A stretch of DNA of 64,000 nucleotides. Origin: Loxodes magnus (Eukaryota > Ciliophora > Karyorelictea > Loxodida > Loxodidae). A program made the position numbers and the translations under genes. The notes below the pieces were generated by a model. That model did not search any database. It was not told the origin of the DNA and was given only the letters and a program-made list of their open reading frames with translations. The stretch is taken from the NCBI GenBank assembly GCA_946699065.1, contig CAMPDV010001038.1:62001-126000 (forward strand), written 5' to 3'. Of this stretch, positions 53,100 through 64,000 are shown one piece after another. Position 1 is the stretch's first letter, and the number at the start of each line of letters is the position of its first letter.

Positions 53100-53480
53100 T
53101 TGATCTTCACACTCTTTTTATTATTTTTCTTATTCTCTTTTCTTAGAAATCTTATTTAACTTCTACTATTATACTTTCAATTACTAAACTTCAAACTCTT
53201 TTTCTTAATTTTCTTATTCACTTTTCTTAGAAATTTATTTAACTTCTACTATATGATACTTTCAATTACTGATCTTCACCCTCATTTTCTTACTTCTCTT
53301 ATTCACTTTTCTTAGAAATCTTATTAAACTTCTACTATTTGATACTTTCAATTACTGATCTTCACCCTCATTTTCTTACTTTTCTTATTCACTTTTCTTA
53401 GAACTCTTATTTAACTTCTACTATTTTTTAATTCTTGATCTTCACACTCTTTTTATTATTTTTCTTATTCACTTTTCTTA
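53100..53480 (+). repeat. Isolated CTATATG cassette in domain IV
   Basis: This block repeats the order of the domain I-II cassette: 80-bp type, CTATTATAC type ending AAACTTCAAACTC, AAATTTATTTAAC with CTATATG (C at 53249), then an ATTAAAC copy. It is the only copy after 29.6 kb, a gap of 23.7 kb. Within it TTATTCTCTTTTC replaces TTATTCACTTTTC, a private change. Confidence 0.85.
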
Positions 53481-54414
53481 GAAATCTTATTTAACTTATA
53501 CTATTTGATACTTTCAATTACTAAACTTCAAACTCTTTTTCTTAATTTTCTTATTCACTTTTCTTAGAAATCTTATGTTACCTAGTATTTGATACTTTCA
53601 AATACTAAACTGATCTTAAACCTCGATTTATTACTTTTCTTATTCACTTTTCTTAGATATCTTATTTAACTTCTACTATTTGATACTTTCAATTACTAAA
53701 CTGATCTTGACACTATTTTTCTTACTTTTCTTATTCACTTTTCTTAGAACTCTTATTTAACTTCTAGTATTTTTTAATCTTGATCTTCACACTCTTTTTA
53801 TTATTTTTCTTATTCACTTTTCTTAGAAATCTTATTTAACTTCTACTATTTGATACTTTCAATTACTGATCTTCACACTCTTTTTCTTACTTTTCTTATT
53901 CACTTTTCTTAGAACTCTTATTTAACTTCTAGTATTTTTTAATTCTTGATCTTCACACTCTTTTTCTTACTTTTCTTATTCACTTTTCTTAGAAATCTTA
54001 TTTAACTTCTACTATTTGATACTTTAAATTACTAAACTGATCTTCACACTCTTTTTCTTACTTTTCTTATTCACTTTTCTTAGAAATCTTATTTAACTTC
54101 TACTATTTGATACTTTAAATTACTAAACTGATCTTCACACTCTTTTTCTTACTTTTCTTATTCACTTTTCTTAGAAATCTTATGTTACCTAGTATTTGAT
54201 ACTTTCAAATACTAAACTGATCTTAAACCTCGATTTATTACTTTTCTTATTCACTTTTCTTAGAAATCTTAATTAACTTCTACTATTTGATACTTTCAAT
54301 TACTGATCTCCACACTTTTTTTCTTAATTTTCTCATTCACTTTTCTTAGAAATCTTATTTAACTTCTACTATTTGATGCTTTAATTAATGATCTCCACAC
54401 TCTTTTTCTTACTT

Positions 54415-54500
54415 TTCTTATTCACTTTTCTTAGAAATCTTATTTAACTTCTACTATTTGATACTTTCAATTACTAAACTTCGAACTCTTTTTCTTAATT
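54415..54500 (+). repeat. 86-bp AAACTTCGAACTC monomer type (example)
   Basis: This is the AAACTTCAAACTC type with one A-to-G change that creates TTCGAA, a CpG-containing palindrome. Copies are seen near 24.15, 25.68, 27.04, 28.42, 29.20, 30.57, 30.99 and 31.34 kb, then near 54.48, 55.52, 57.66, 58.85, 60.90, 62.27 and 62.51 kb. None was seen before 24 kb or between 31.4 and 54.4 kb. The split distribution suggests domains II and IV share a source. Confidence 0.88.
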
Positions 54501-55198
54501 TTCTTATTCACTTTTCTTAGAAATCTTATTTAACTTCTACTATTTGATACTTTCAATTACTAAACTGATCTTGACACTCTTTTTCTTACTTCTCTTATTC
54601 ACTTTTCTTAGAAATCATATTTAACTTCTACTATTATACTTTCAATTACTGATCTTCACCCTCATTTTCTTAATTTTCTTATTCACTCTTCTTAGAAATC
54701 TTATTTAACTTCTACTATTTGATACTTTCAATTACTAAACTTCAAACTCTTTTTCTTAATTTTCTTATTCACTTTTCTTAGAAATCTTATGTTACCTAGT
54801 ATTTGATACTTTCAAATACTAAACTGATCTTAAACTTCGATTTATTACTTTTCTTATTCACTTTTCTTAGAAATCTTATTTAACTTCTACTATTTGATAC
54901 TTTCAATTACTAAACTGATCTTGACACTATTTTTCTTACTTTTCTCATTCACTTTTCTTAGAAATCTTATTTAACTTCTACTATTTGATACTTTCAATTA
55001 CTGATCTTCACACTCTTTTTCTTACTTTTCTTATTCACTTTTCTTAGAAATCTTATTTAACTTCTAGTATTTTTTAATTCTTGATCTTCACACTCTTTTT
55101 CTTACTTTTCTTATTCACTTTTCTTAGAAATCTTATTTAACTTCTACTATTTGATACTTTAAATTACTAAACTGATCTTCACACTCTTTTTCTTACTT

Positions 55199-55287
55199 TT
55201 CTTATTCACTTTTCTTAGAAATCTTATGTTACCTAGTATTTGATACTTTCAAATACTAAACTGATCTTAAACCTCGATTTATTACTT
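55199..55287 (+). repeat. 89-bp GTTACCTAG...CTCGATTTA monomer type (example)
   Basis: Two blocks differ from the reference: ATGTTACCTAGTATTTG replaces the ATTTAACTTCTAC region (2 bp shorter), and AAACCTCGATTTATT replaces CACACTCTTTTTCTT. It contains one of the few CpG sites in the array. The complete form first appears near 23.11 kb and recurs to near 63.38 kb, with a CTTCG variant near 54.84 and 55.88 kb. In domain I the GTTACCTAG half occurs with other second halves, for example with CATCCTC near 9.88 kb or with TTCGTATTC near 10.06 kb. The type therefore looks assembled from separable parts. Confidence 0.92.
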
Positions 55288-56045
55288 TTCTTATTCACTT
55301 TTCTTAGAAATCTTAATTAACTTCTACTATTTGATACTTTCAATTACTGATCTCCACACTTTTTTTCTTAATTTTCTCATTCACTTTTCTTAGAAATCTT
55401 ATTTAACTTCTACTATTTGATGCTTTAATTAATGATCTCCACACTCTTTTTCTTACTTTTCTTATTCACTTTTCTTAGAAATCTTATTTAACTTCTACTA
55501 TTTGATACTTTCAATTACTAAACTTCGAACTCTTTTTCTTAATTTTCTTATTCACTTTTCTTAGAAATCTTATTTAACTTCTACTATTTGATACTTTCAA
55601 TTACTAAACTGATCTTGACACTCTTTTTCTTACTTCTCTTATTCACTTTTCTTAGAAATCATATTTAACTTCTACTATTATACTTTCAATTACTGATCTT
55701 CACCCTCATTTTCTTAATTTTCTTATTCACTCTTCTTAGAAATCTTATTTAACTTCTACTATTTGATACTTTCAATTACTAAACTTCAAACTCTTTTTCT
55801 TAATTTTCTTATTCACTTTTCTTAGAAATCTTATGTTACCTAGTATTTGATACTTTCAAATACTAAACTGATCTTAAACTTCGATTTATTACTTTTCTTA
55901 TTCACTTTTCTTAGAAATCTTATTTAACTTCTACTATTTGATACTTTCAATTACTAAACTGATCTTGACACTCTTTTTCTTACTTTTCTCATTCACTTTT
56001 CTTAGAAATCTTATTTAACTTCTACTATTTGATACTTTCAATTAC

Positions 56046-57115
56046 TGATCTTCACACTCTTTTTCTTACTTTTCTTATTCACTTTTCTTAGAAATCTTAT
56101 TTAACTTCTAGTATTTTTTAATTCTTGATCTTCACACTCTTTTTCTTACTTTTCTTATTCACTTTTCTTAGAAATCTTATTTAACTTCTACTATTTGATA
56201 CTTTCAATTACTAAACTGATCTTCACACTCTTTTTCTTACTTTTCTTATTTACTTTTCTTAGAAATCTTATGTTACCTAGTATTTGATACTTTCAAATAC
56301 TAAACTGATCTTAAACCTCGATTTATTACTTTTCTTATTCACTTTTCTTAGAAATCTTAATTAACTTCTACTATTTGATACTTTCAGATACTGATCTTCA
56401 CCCTTATTTTCTTACTTTTCTTATTCACTTTTCTTAGAACTCTTATTTAACTTCAAGTATTTTTTAATTCTTGATCTTCACACTCTTTTTATTATTTTTC
56501 TTATTCACTTTTCTTAGAAATCTTATTTAACTTCTACTATTTGATACTTTCAATTACTAAACTTCAAACTCTTTTTCTTAATTTTCTTATTCACTTTTCT
56601 TAGAAATCTTATGTTACCTAGTATTTGATACTTTCAAATACTAAACTGATCTTGACACTATTTTTCTTACTTTTCTTATTCACTTTTCTTAGATATCTTA
56701 TTTAACTTCTACTATTTGATACTTTCAGATACTGATCTTGACACTATTTTTCTTACTTTTCTTATTCACTTTTCTTAGAACTCTTATTTAACTTCTACTA
56801 TTTTTTAATTCTTGATCTTCACACTCTTTTTATTATTTTTCTTATTCACTTTTCTTAGAAATCTTATTTAACTTCTACTATTTGATACTTTCAATTACTA
56901 AACTTCAAACTCTTTTTCTTAATTTTCTTATTCACTTTTCTTAGAAATCTTATGTTACCTAGTATTTGATACTTTCAAATACTAAACTGATCTTGACACT
57001 ATTTTTCTTACTTTTCTTATTCACTTTTCTTAGAACTCTTATTTAACTTCTAGTATTTTTTAATTCTTGATCTTCACACTCTTTTTCTTACTTTTCTTAT
57101 TCACTTTTCTTAGAA
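56046..57115 (+). repeat. Dispersed duplicate block, partner at 59461-60530 (offset 3415)
   Basis: Monomer order matches 59461-60530. Shared rare changes are TTATTTACTTTTC (56251 and 59666), CTTCAAGTATT (56451 and 59866) and CTTTCAGATACTG. One monomer is different: near 56.65 kb it has CTTGACACTATTTTTC, and the partner near 60.07 kb has CTTAAACCTCGATTTATT, with no change of length. The partner gains an extra 80-bp monomer after 60530. Confidence 0.82.
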
Positions 57116-59460
57116 ATCTTATTTAACTTCTACTATTTGATACTTTCAGATACTGATCTTCACCCTTATTTTCTTACTTTTCTTATTCACTTTTCTTAGA
57201 ACTCTTATTTAACTTCTAGTATTTTTTAATTCTTAATCTTCACACTCTTTTTATTATTTTTCTTATTCACTTTTCTTAGAACTCTTATTTAACTTCTAGT
57301 ATTTTTTAATTCTTGATCTTCACACTCTTTTTATTACTTTTCTTATTCACTTTTCTTAGAAATCTTATTTAACTTCTACTATTTGATACCTTCAATTACT
57401 GATCTTCACCCTCATTTTCTTAATTTTCTTATTCACTCTTCTTAGAAATCTTATTTAACTTCTACTATTTGATACTTTCAATTACTAAACTTCAAACTCT
57501 TTTTCTTAATTTTCTTATTCACTTTTCTTAGAAATCTTATTTAACTTCTACTATTTGATGCTTTAATTAATGATCTCCACACTCTTTTTCTTACTTTTCT
57601 TATTCACTTTTCTTAGAAATCTTATTTAACTTCTACTATTTGATACTTTCAATTACTAAACTTCGAACTCTTTTTCTTAATTTTCTTATTCACTTTTCTT
57701 AGAAATCTTATTTAACTTCTACTATTTGATACTTTCAATTACTAAACTGATCTTGACACTCTTTTTCTTACTTCTCTTATTCACTTTTCTAAGAAATCTT
57801 ATTTAACTTCTACTATTTGATACTTTCAATTACTAAACTTCAAACTCATTTTCTTGATTTTCTTATTCACTTTTCTTATTAATCTTATTTAACTTCTACT
57901 ATTTGATACTTTCAATTACTAAACTTCAAACTCTTTTTCTTAATTTTCTTATTCACTTTTCTTAGAAATCTTATGTTACCTAGTATTTGATACTTTCAAA
58001 TACTAAACTGATCTTAAACCTCGATTTATTACTTTTCTTATTCACTTTTCTTAGATATCTTATTTAACTTCTACTATTTGATACTTTCAATTACTAAACT
58101 GATCTTGACACTATTTTTCTTACTTTTCTCATTCACTTTTCTTAGAACTCTTATTTAACTTCTAGTATTTTTTAATTCTTGATCTTCACACTCTTTTTAT
58201 TACTTTTCTTATTCACTTTTCTTAGAAATCTTATTTAACTTCTACTATTTGATACTTTCAATTACTAAACTTCAAACTCTTTTTCTTAATTTTCTTATTC
58301 ACTTTTCTTAGAAATCTTATGTTACCTAGTATTTGATACTTTCAAATACTAAACTGATCTTGACACTCTTTTTCTTACTTTTCTTATTCACTTTTCTTAG
58401 AACTCTTATTTAACTTCTAGTATTTTTTAATTCTTGATCTTCACACTCTTTTTCTTACTTTTCTTATTCACTTTTCTTAGAACTCTTATTTAACTTCTAG
58501 TATTTTTTAATTCTTGATCTTCACACTCTTTTTCTTACTTTTCTTATTCACTTTTCTTAGAAATCTTATTTAACTTCTACTATTTGATACTTTCAGATAC
58601 TGATCTTCACCCTTATTTTCTTACTTTTCTTATTCACTTTTCTTAGAACTCTTATTTAACTTCTAGTATTTTTTAATTCTTAATCTTCACACTCTTTTTA
58701 TTATTTTTCTTATTCACTTTTCTTAGAACTCTTATTTAACTTCTAGTATTTTTTAATTCTTGATCTTCACACTCTTTTTATTACTTTTCTTATTCACTTT
58801 TCTTAGAAATCTTATTTAACTTCTACTATTTGATACTTTCAATTACTAAACTTCGAACTCTTTTTCTTAATTTTCTTATTCACTTTTCTTAGAAATCTTA
58901 TTTAACTTCTACTATTTGATACTTTCAATTACTAAACTGATCTTGACACTCTTTTTCTTACTTCTCTTATTCACTTTTCTTAGAAATCATATTTAACTTC
59001 TACTATTTGATACTTTCAATTACTGATCTTCACCCTCATTTTCTTAATTTTCTTATTCACTCTTCTTAGAAATCTTATTTAACTTCTACTATTTGATACT
59101 TTCAATTACTAAACTTCAAACTCTTTTTCTTAATTTTCTTATTCACTTTTCTTAGAAATCTTATGTTACCTAGTATTTGATACTTTCAAATACTAAACTG
59201 ATCTTAAACCTCGATTTATTACTTTTCTTATTCACTTTTCTTAGATATCTTATTTAACTTCTACTATTTGATACTTTCAATTACTAAACTGATCTTGACA
59301 CTATTTTTCTTACTTTTCTCATTCACTTTTCTTAGAACTCTTATTTAACTTCTAGTATTTTTTAATTCTTGATCTTCACACTCTTTTTATTATTTTTCTT
59401 ATTCACTTTTCTTAGAAATCTTATTTAACTTCTACTATTTGATACTTTAAATTACTAAAC

Positions 59461-60530
59461 TGATCTTCACACTCTTTTTCTTACTTTTCTTATTCACTTT
59501 TCTTAGAAATCTTATTTAACTTCTAGTATTTTTTAATTCTTGATCTTCACACTCTTTTTCTTACTTTTCTTATTCACTTTTCTTAGAAATCTTATTTAAC
59601 TTCTACTATTTGATACTTTCAATTACTAAACTGATCTTCACACTCTTTTTCTTACTTTTCTTATTTACTTTTCTTAGAAATCTTATGTTACCTAGTATTT
59701 GATACTTTCAAATACTAAACTGATCTTAAACCTCGATTTATTACTTTTCTTATTCACTTTTCTTAGAAATCTTAATTAACTTCTACTATTTGATACTTTC
59801 AGATACTGATCTTCACCCTTATTTTCTTACTTTTCTTATTCACTTTTCTTAGAACTCTTATTTAACTTCAAGTATTTTTTAATTCTTGATCTTCACACTC
59901 TTTTTATTATTTTTCTTATTCACTTTTCTTAGAAATCTTATTTAACTTCTACTATTTGATACTTTCAATTACTAAACTTCAAACTCTTTTTCTTAATTTT
60001 CTTATTCACTTTTCTTAGAAATCTTATGTTACCTAGTATTTGATACTTTCAAATACTAAACTGATCTTAAACCTCGATTTATTACTTTTCTTATTCACTT
60101 TTCTTAGATATCTTATTTAACTTCTACTATTTGATACTTTCAGATACTGATCTTGACACTATTTTTCTTACTTTTCTTATTCACTTTTCTTAGAACTCTT
60201 ATTTAACTTCTACTATTTTTTAATTCTTGATCTTCACACTCTTTTTATTATTTTTCTTATTCACTTTTCTTAGAAATCTTATTTAACTTCTACTATTTGA
60301 TACTTTCAATTACTAAACTTCAAACTCTTTTTCTTAATTTTCTTATTCACTTTTCTTAGAAATCTTATGTTACCTAGTATTTGATACTTTCAAATACTAA
60401 ACTGATCTTGACACTATTTTTCTTACTTTTCTTATTCACTTTTCTTAGAACTCTTATTTAACTTCTAGTATTTTTTAATTCTTGATCTTCACACTCTTTT
60501 TCTTACTTTTCTTATTCACTTTTCTTAGAA
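59461..60530 (+). repeat. Partner of 56046-57115 (offset 3415)
   Basis: Second copy of the block at 56046-57115. After 60530 the offset becomes 3495 bp because of one additional 80-bp monomer. A further related stretch carrying TTATTTACTTTTC lies at 63313, an offset of 3647 bp from 59666. Confidence 0.8.
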
Positions 60531-61953
60531 CTCTTATTTAACTTCTAGTATTTTTTAATTCTTGATCTTCACACTCTTTTTCTTACTTTTCTTATTCACT
60601 TTTCTTAGAAATCTTATTTAACTTCTACTATTTGATACTTTCAGATACTGATCTTCACCCTTATTTTCTTACTTTTCTTATTCACTTTTCTTAGAACTCT
60701 TATTTAACTTCTAGTATTTTTTAATTCTTAATCTTCACACTCTTTTTATTATTTTTCTTATTCACTTTTCTTAGAACTCTTATTTAACTTCTAGTATTTT
60801 TTAATTCTTGATCTTCACACTCTTTTTATTACTTTTCTTATTCACTTTTCTTAGAAATCTTATTTAACTTCTACTATTTGATACTTTCAATTACTAAACT
60901 TCGAACTCTTTTTCTTAATTTTCTTATTCACTTTTCTTAGATATCTTATTTAACTTCTACTATTTGATACTTTCAATTACTAAACTGATCTTGACACTAT
61001 TTTTCTTACTTTTCTTATTCACTTTTCTTAGAACTCTTATTTAACTTCTAGTATTTTTTAATCTTGATCTTCACACTCTTTTTATTATTTTTCTTATTCA
61101 CTTTTCTTAGAAATCTTATTTAACTTCTACTATTTGATACTTTCAATTACTGATCTTCACCCTCTTTTTCTTACTTTTCTTATTCACTTTTCTTAGAACT
61201 CTTATTTAACTTCTAGTATTTTTTAATTCTTGATCTTCACACTCTTTTTCTTACTTTTCTTATTCACTTTTCTTAGAACTCTTATTTAACTTCTACTATT
61301 TGATACTTTCAATTACTAAACTGATCTTGACACTCTTTTTCTTACTTCTCTTATTCACTTTTCTTAGAACTCTTATTTAACTTCTAGTATTTTTTAATTC
61401 TTGATCTTCACACTCTTTTTCTTACTTTTCTTATTCACTTTTCTTAGAAATCTTATTTAACTTCTACTATTTGATACTTTAAATTACTAAACTGATCTTC
61501 ACACTCTTTTTCTTAATTTTCTTATTCACTTTTCTTAGAAATCTTATGTTACCTAGTATTTGATACTTTCAAATACTAAACTGATCTTAAACCTCGATTT
61601 ATTACTTTTCTTATTCACTTTTCTTAGAAATCTTAATTAACTTCTACTATTTGATACTTTCAATTACTGATCTCCACACTTTTTTTCTTAATTTTCTCAT
61701 TCACTTTTCTTAGAAATCTTATTTAACTTCTACTATTTGATGCTTTAATTAATGATCTCCACACTCTTTTTCTTACTTTTCTTATTCACTTTTCTTAGAA
61801 ATCTTATTTAACTTCTACTATTTGATACTTTAAATTACTAAACTTCAAACTCTTTTTCTTAATTTTCTTATTCACTTTTCTTAGAAATCTTATGTTACCT
61901 AGTATTTGATACTTTCAAATACTAAACTGATCTTAAACCTCGATTTATTACTT

Positions 61954-62193
61954 TTCTTATTCACTTTTCTTAGATATCTTATTTAACTTCTAGTATTTTT
62001 TAATTCTTGATCTTCACACTCTTTTTCTTACTTTTCTTATTCACTTTTCTTAGAACTCTTATTTAACTTCTAGTATTTTTTAATTCTTGATCTTCACACT
62101 CTTTTTCTTACTTTTCTTATTCACTTTTCTTAGAACTCTTATTTAACTTCTAGTATTTTTTAATTCTTGATCTTCACACTCTTTTTATTACTT
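61954..62193 (+). repeat. Homogeneous run of three 80-bp monomers
   Basis: Monomers start at 61954, 62034 and 62114, with the next at 62194, all 80 bp. Runs of the same short type are otherwise limited to pairs, for example around 58.4-58.5 and 60.4-60.6 kb. It may be an early stage of expansion of the shortest type. Confidence 0.85.
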
Positions 62194-63958
62194 TTCTTAT
62201 TCACTTTTCTTAGAAATCTTATTTAACTTCTACTATTTGATACTTTCAATTACTAAACTTCGAACTCTTTTTCTTACTTTTCTTATTCACTTTTCTTAGA
62301 ACTCTTATTTAACTTCTAGTATTTTTTAATTCTTAATCTTCACACTCTTTTTATTATTTTTCTTATTCACTTTTCTTAGAACTCTTATTTAACTTCTAGT
62401 ATTTTTTAATTCTTGATCTTCACACTCTTTTTATTACTTTTCTTATTCACTTTTCTTAGAAATCTTATTTAACTTCTACTATTTGATACTTTCAATTACT
62501 AAACTTCGAACTCTTTTTCTTAATTTTCTTATTCACTTTTCTTAGAAATCTTATTTAACTTCTACTATTTGATACTTTCAATTACTAAACTGATCTTGAC
62601 ACTCTTTTTCTTACTTCTCTTATTCACTTTTCTTAGAAATCATATTTAACTTCTACTATTTGATACTTTCAATTACTAAACTTCAAACTCTTTTTATTAC
62701 TTTTCTTATTCACTCTTCTTAGAAATCTTATTTAACTTCTACTATTTGATACTTTCAATTACTAAACTTCAAACTCTTTTTCTTAATTTTCTTATTCACT
62801 TTTCTTAGAAATCTTATGTTACCTAGTATTTGATACTTTCAAATACTAAACTGATCTTAAACCTCGATTTATTACTTTTCTTATTCACTTTTCTTAGATA
62901 TCTTATTTAACTTCTACTATTTGATACTTTCAATTACTAAACTGATCTTGACACTATTTTTCTTACTTTTCTCATTCACTTTTCTTAGAACTCTTATTTA
63001 ACTTCTAGTATTTTTTAATCTTGATCTTCACACTCTTTTTATTATTTTTCTTATTCACTTTTCTTAGAAATCTTATTTAACTTCTACTATTTGATACTTT
63101 CAATTACTGATCTTCACACTCTTTTTCTTACTTTTCTTATTCACTTTTCTTAGAAATCTTATTTAACTTCTAGTATTTTTTAATTCTTGATCTTCACACT
63201 CTTTTTCTTACTTTTCTTATTCACTTTTCTTAGAAATCTTATTTAACTTCTACTATTTGATACTTTAAATTACTAAACTGATCTTCACACTCTTTTTCTT
63301 ACTTTTCTTATTTACTTTTCTTAGAAATCTTATGTTACCTAGTATTTGATACTTTCAAATACTAAACTGATCTTAAACCTCGATTTATTACTTTTCTTAT
63401 TCACTTTTCTTAGAAATCTTAATTGACTTCTACTATTTGATACTTTCAGATACTGATCTTGACACTATTTTTCTTACTTTTCTTATTCACTTTTCTTAGA
63501 ACTCTTATTTAACTTCAAGTATTTTTTAATTCTTGATCTTCACACTCTTTTTATTATTTTTCTTATTCACTTTTCTTAGAAATCTTATTTAACTTCTACT
63601 ATTTGATACTTTCAATTACTAAACTTCAACTCTTTTTCTTAATTTTCTTATTCACTTTTCTTAGAAATCTTATGTTACCTAGTATTTGATACTTTCAAAT
63701 ACTAAACTGATCTTGACACTATTTTTCTTACTTTTCTTATTCACTTTTCTTAGATATCTTATTTAACTTCTACTATTTGATACTTTCAGATACTGATCTT
63801 GACACTATTTTTCTTACTTTTCTTATTCACTTTTCTTAGAACTCTTATTTAACTTCTAGTATTTTTTAATTCTTGATCTTCACACTCTTTTTATTATTTT
63901 TCTTATTCACTTTTCTTAGAAATCTTATTTAACTTCTACTATTTGATACTTTCAATTA

Positions 63959-64000
63959 CTAAACTTCAAACTCTTTTTCTTAATTTTCTTATTCACTTTT
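63959..64000 (+). repeat. Partial monomer at right edge
   Basis: The last bases finish an AAACTTCAAACTC-type monomer and enter the core of the next copy (CTTATTCACTTTT), where the window stops. The array therefore continues to the right. Confidence 0.9.

Larger units (their letters stand above)
54038..56386 (+). repeat. Tandem segmental duplication, period 1044 bp
   Basis: Positions 54038-55342 match 55082-56386, so the 1044-bp unit of about 12 monomers is present about 2.25 times. Two rare changes are repeated at the same phase: CACACTTTTTTTC near 54.31 and 55.36 kb, and TAAACTTCGATT at 54831 and 55875. A few substitutions differ between copies, for example CACTATTTTT against CACTCTTTTT near 54.93 and 55.97 kb. 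Confidence 0.9.
1..64000 (+). repeat. Satellite DNA array, 80-91 bp monomers, whole window
   Basis: The window is a continuous head-to-tail satellite array with no unique sequence between copies. The full-length monomer is 91 bp, and shorter variants of 89, 88, 86, 85 and 80 bp are interleaved with it. All copies face the same way; I saw no inverted monomer. The array begins and ends mid-monomer at the window edges, so its true length is greater. Base composition is about 76% A+T with very little G on this strand. No open reading frame of useful length exists: the common monomer lengths are not multiples of three, and stops fall in all frames within two monomers. There is no rRNA, tRNA, transposon, telomere repeat or CRISPR pattern. 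Arrays of this kind normally belong to eukaryotic heterochromatin; the exact chromosomal site and the species are not visible here. I do not recognise the family. Confidence 0.98.
52701..64000. other. Array domain IV
   Basis: The left edge follows the last TAGTGTG copy (near 52.64 kb). TTCGAA monomers return at about 54.48 kb. New types are CTTTCAGATACTG (from about 56.38 kb), TCTCATTC in the core (first near 54.33 kb) and AACTTCAAGTATT (near 56.45, 59.87 and 63.51 kb). The 80-bp type is especially frequent. It contains the 1044-bp tandem duplication and a 3415-bp offset repeat. Confidence 0.75.

Noticed and set aside
1..64000. Protein-coding genes
   Set aside because: The reference monomer has TAG at 18, TAA at 31 and 61, and TGA at 45 and 66, and the common lengths 91, 89, 88, 86, 85 and 80 are not multiples of three. 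Each reading frame meets a stop within about two monomers. The minus strand is similarly rich in TAA, TAG and TGA.
1..64000. CRISPR array
   Set aside because: The repeats are adjacent 80-91 bp units with graded variants. There are no unique spacers of uniform length between short identical repeats, and no cas-like genes.
1..64000. CENP-B box in the monomer
   Set aside because: The 17-bp CENP-B box requires TTCG and CGGG elements. The consensus has no CpG and no GG run. TTCG in a few variants is not followed by the other half.
1..64000. Telomeric repeat or subtelomere end
   Set aside because: No TTAGGG, TTAGG, TTTAGGG or TG-type telomere tract was seen on either strand.
1..64000. Simple sequence or low-complexity DNA only
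   Set aside because: The A+T richness suggests low complexity at first, but the 80-91 bp unit holds long specific words in constant order, with linked variants and segmental duplications. It is a true satellite.
1..64000. A single array-wide higher-order repeat period
   Set aside because: Spacings of the CTATATG marker run from 335 to 5396 bp, and duplication periods differ from place to place. Local periods exist, but no common one.
1..64000. Transposon or retroelement insertions
   Set aside because: I found no break in the monomer pattern, no long inverted or terminal repeats and no target-site duplications. Matches between distant blocks are satellite against satellite.

Overview
The whole 64,000-base window is one uninterrupted satellite DNA array. 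Every stretch I read is a head-to-tail copy of an AT-rich monomer whose full-length form is 91 bp, with common shorter forms of 89, 88, 86, 85 and 80 bp. At a mean near 88 bp this gives roughly 725 monomers. All are in the same orientation, and the array runs off both ends of the window. I find no protein-coding gene, RNA gene, transposon or unique spacer. A eukaryotic genome is strongly implied, most likely constitutive heterochromatin (centromeric, pericentromeric or subtelomeric). The sequence alone does not identify the species, and I do not recognise the satellite family.

Hand counting of the 91-bp monomer at 47202-47292 gives T 46, A 23, C 19, G 3, which is about 76% A+T and strongly G-poor on the + strand. 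Each monomer has two parts. The first (about monomer positions 1-37, with a conserved TTCTTAGAA) hardly changes in length. The second (about 38-79) carries almost all the length-changing variants. CpG is absent from the consensus and appears only in three variant classes.

Large-scale layout, judged by diagnostic variants. Domain I (1 to about 23.1 kb) has cassettes marked by CTATATG, the 88-bp TAGTGTG monomer and the TTCGTATTC variant, with no CTCG or TTCGAA monomers. Domain II (about 23.1-31.2 kb) gains CTCG and TTCGAA monomers and lacks TAGTGTG. Domain III (about 31.2-52.7 kb) has TAGTGTG again plus the 85-bp GATGC monomer. Domain IV (about 52.7-64 kb) lacks TAGTGTG, regains TTCGAA and adds CAGATACTG and TCTCATTC variants.

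On top of this lie multi-monomer duplications with periods of 2395, 2860, 1658, 1212, 613/611, 873, 2434, 1044 and 171 bp, and dispersed near-identical blocks at offsets of 1842, 3415, 3523, 5396, 7570 and 9794 bp. Several duplicated blocks differ by one swapped monomer type. The array therefore appears to evolve by repeated segmental tandem duplication plus local conversion, with no single genome-wide higher-order repeat. Functional ideas (protein-binding core, helical phasing, splice-acceptor resemblance, purine-rich transcript) are given as inference in the findings.
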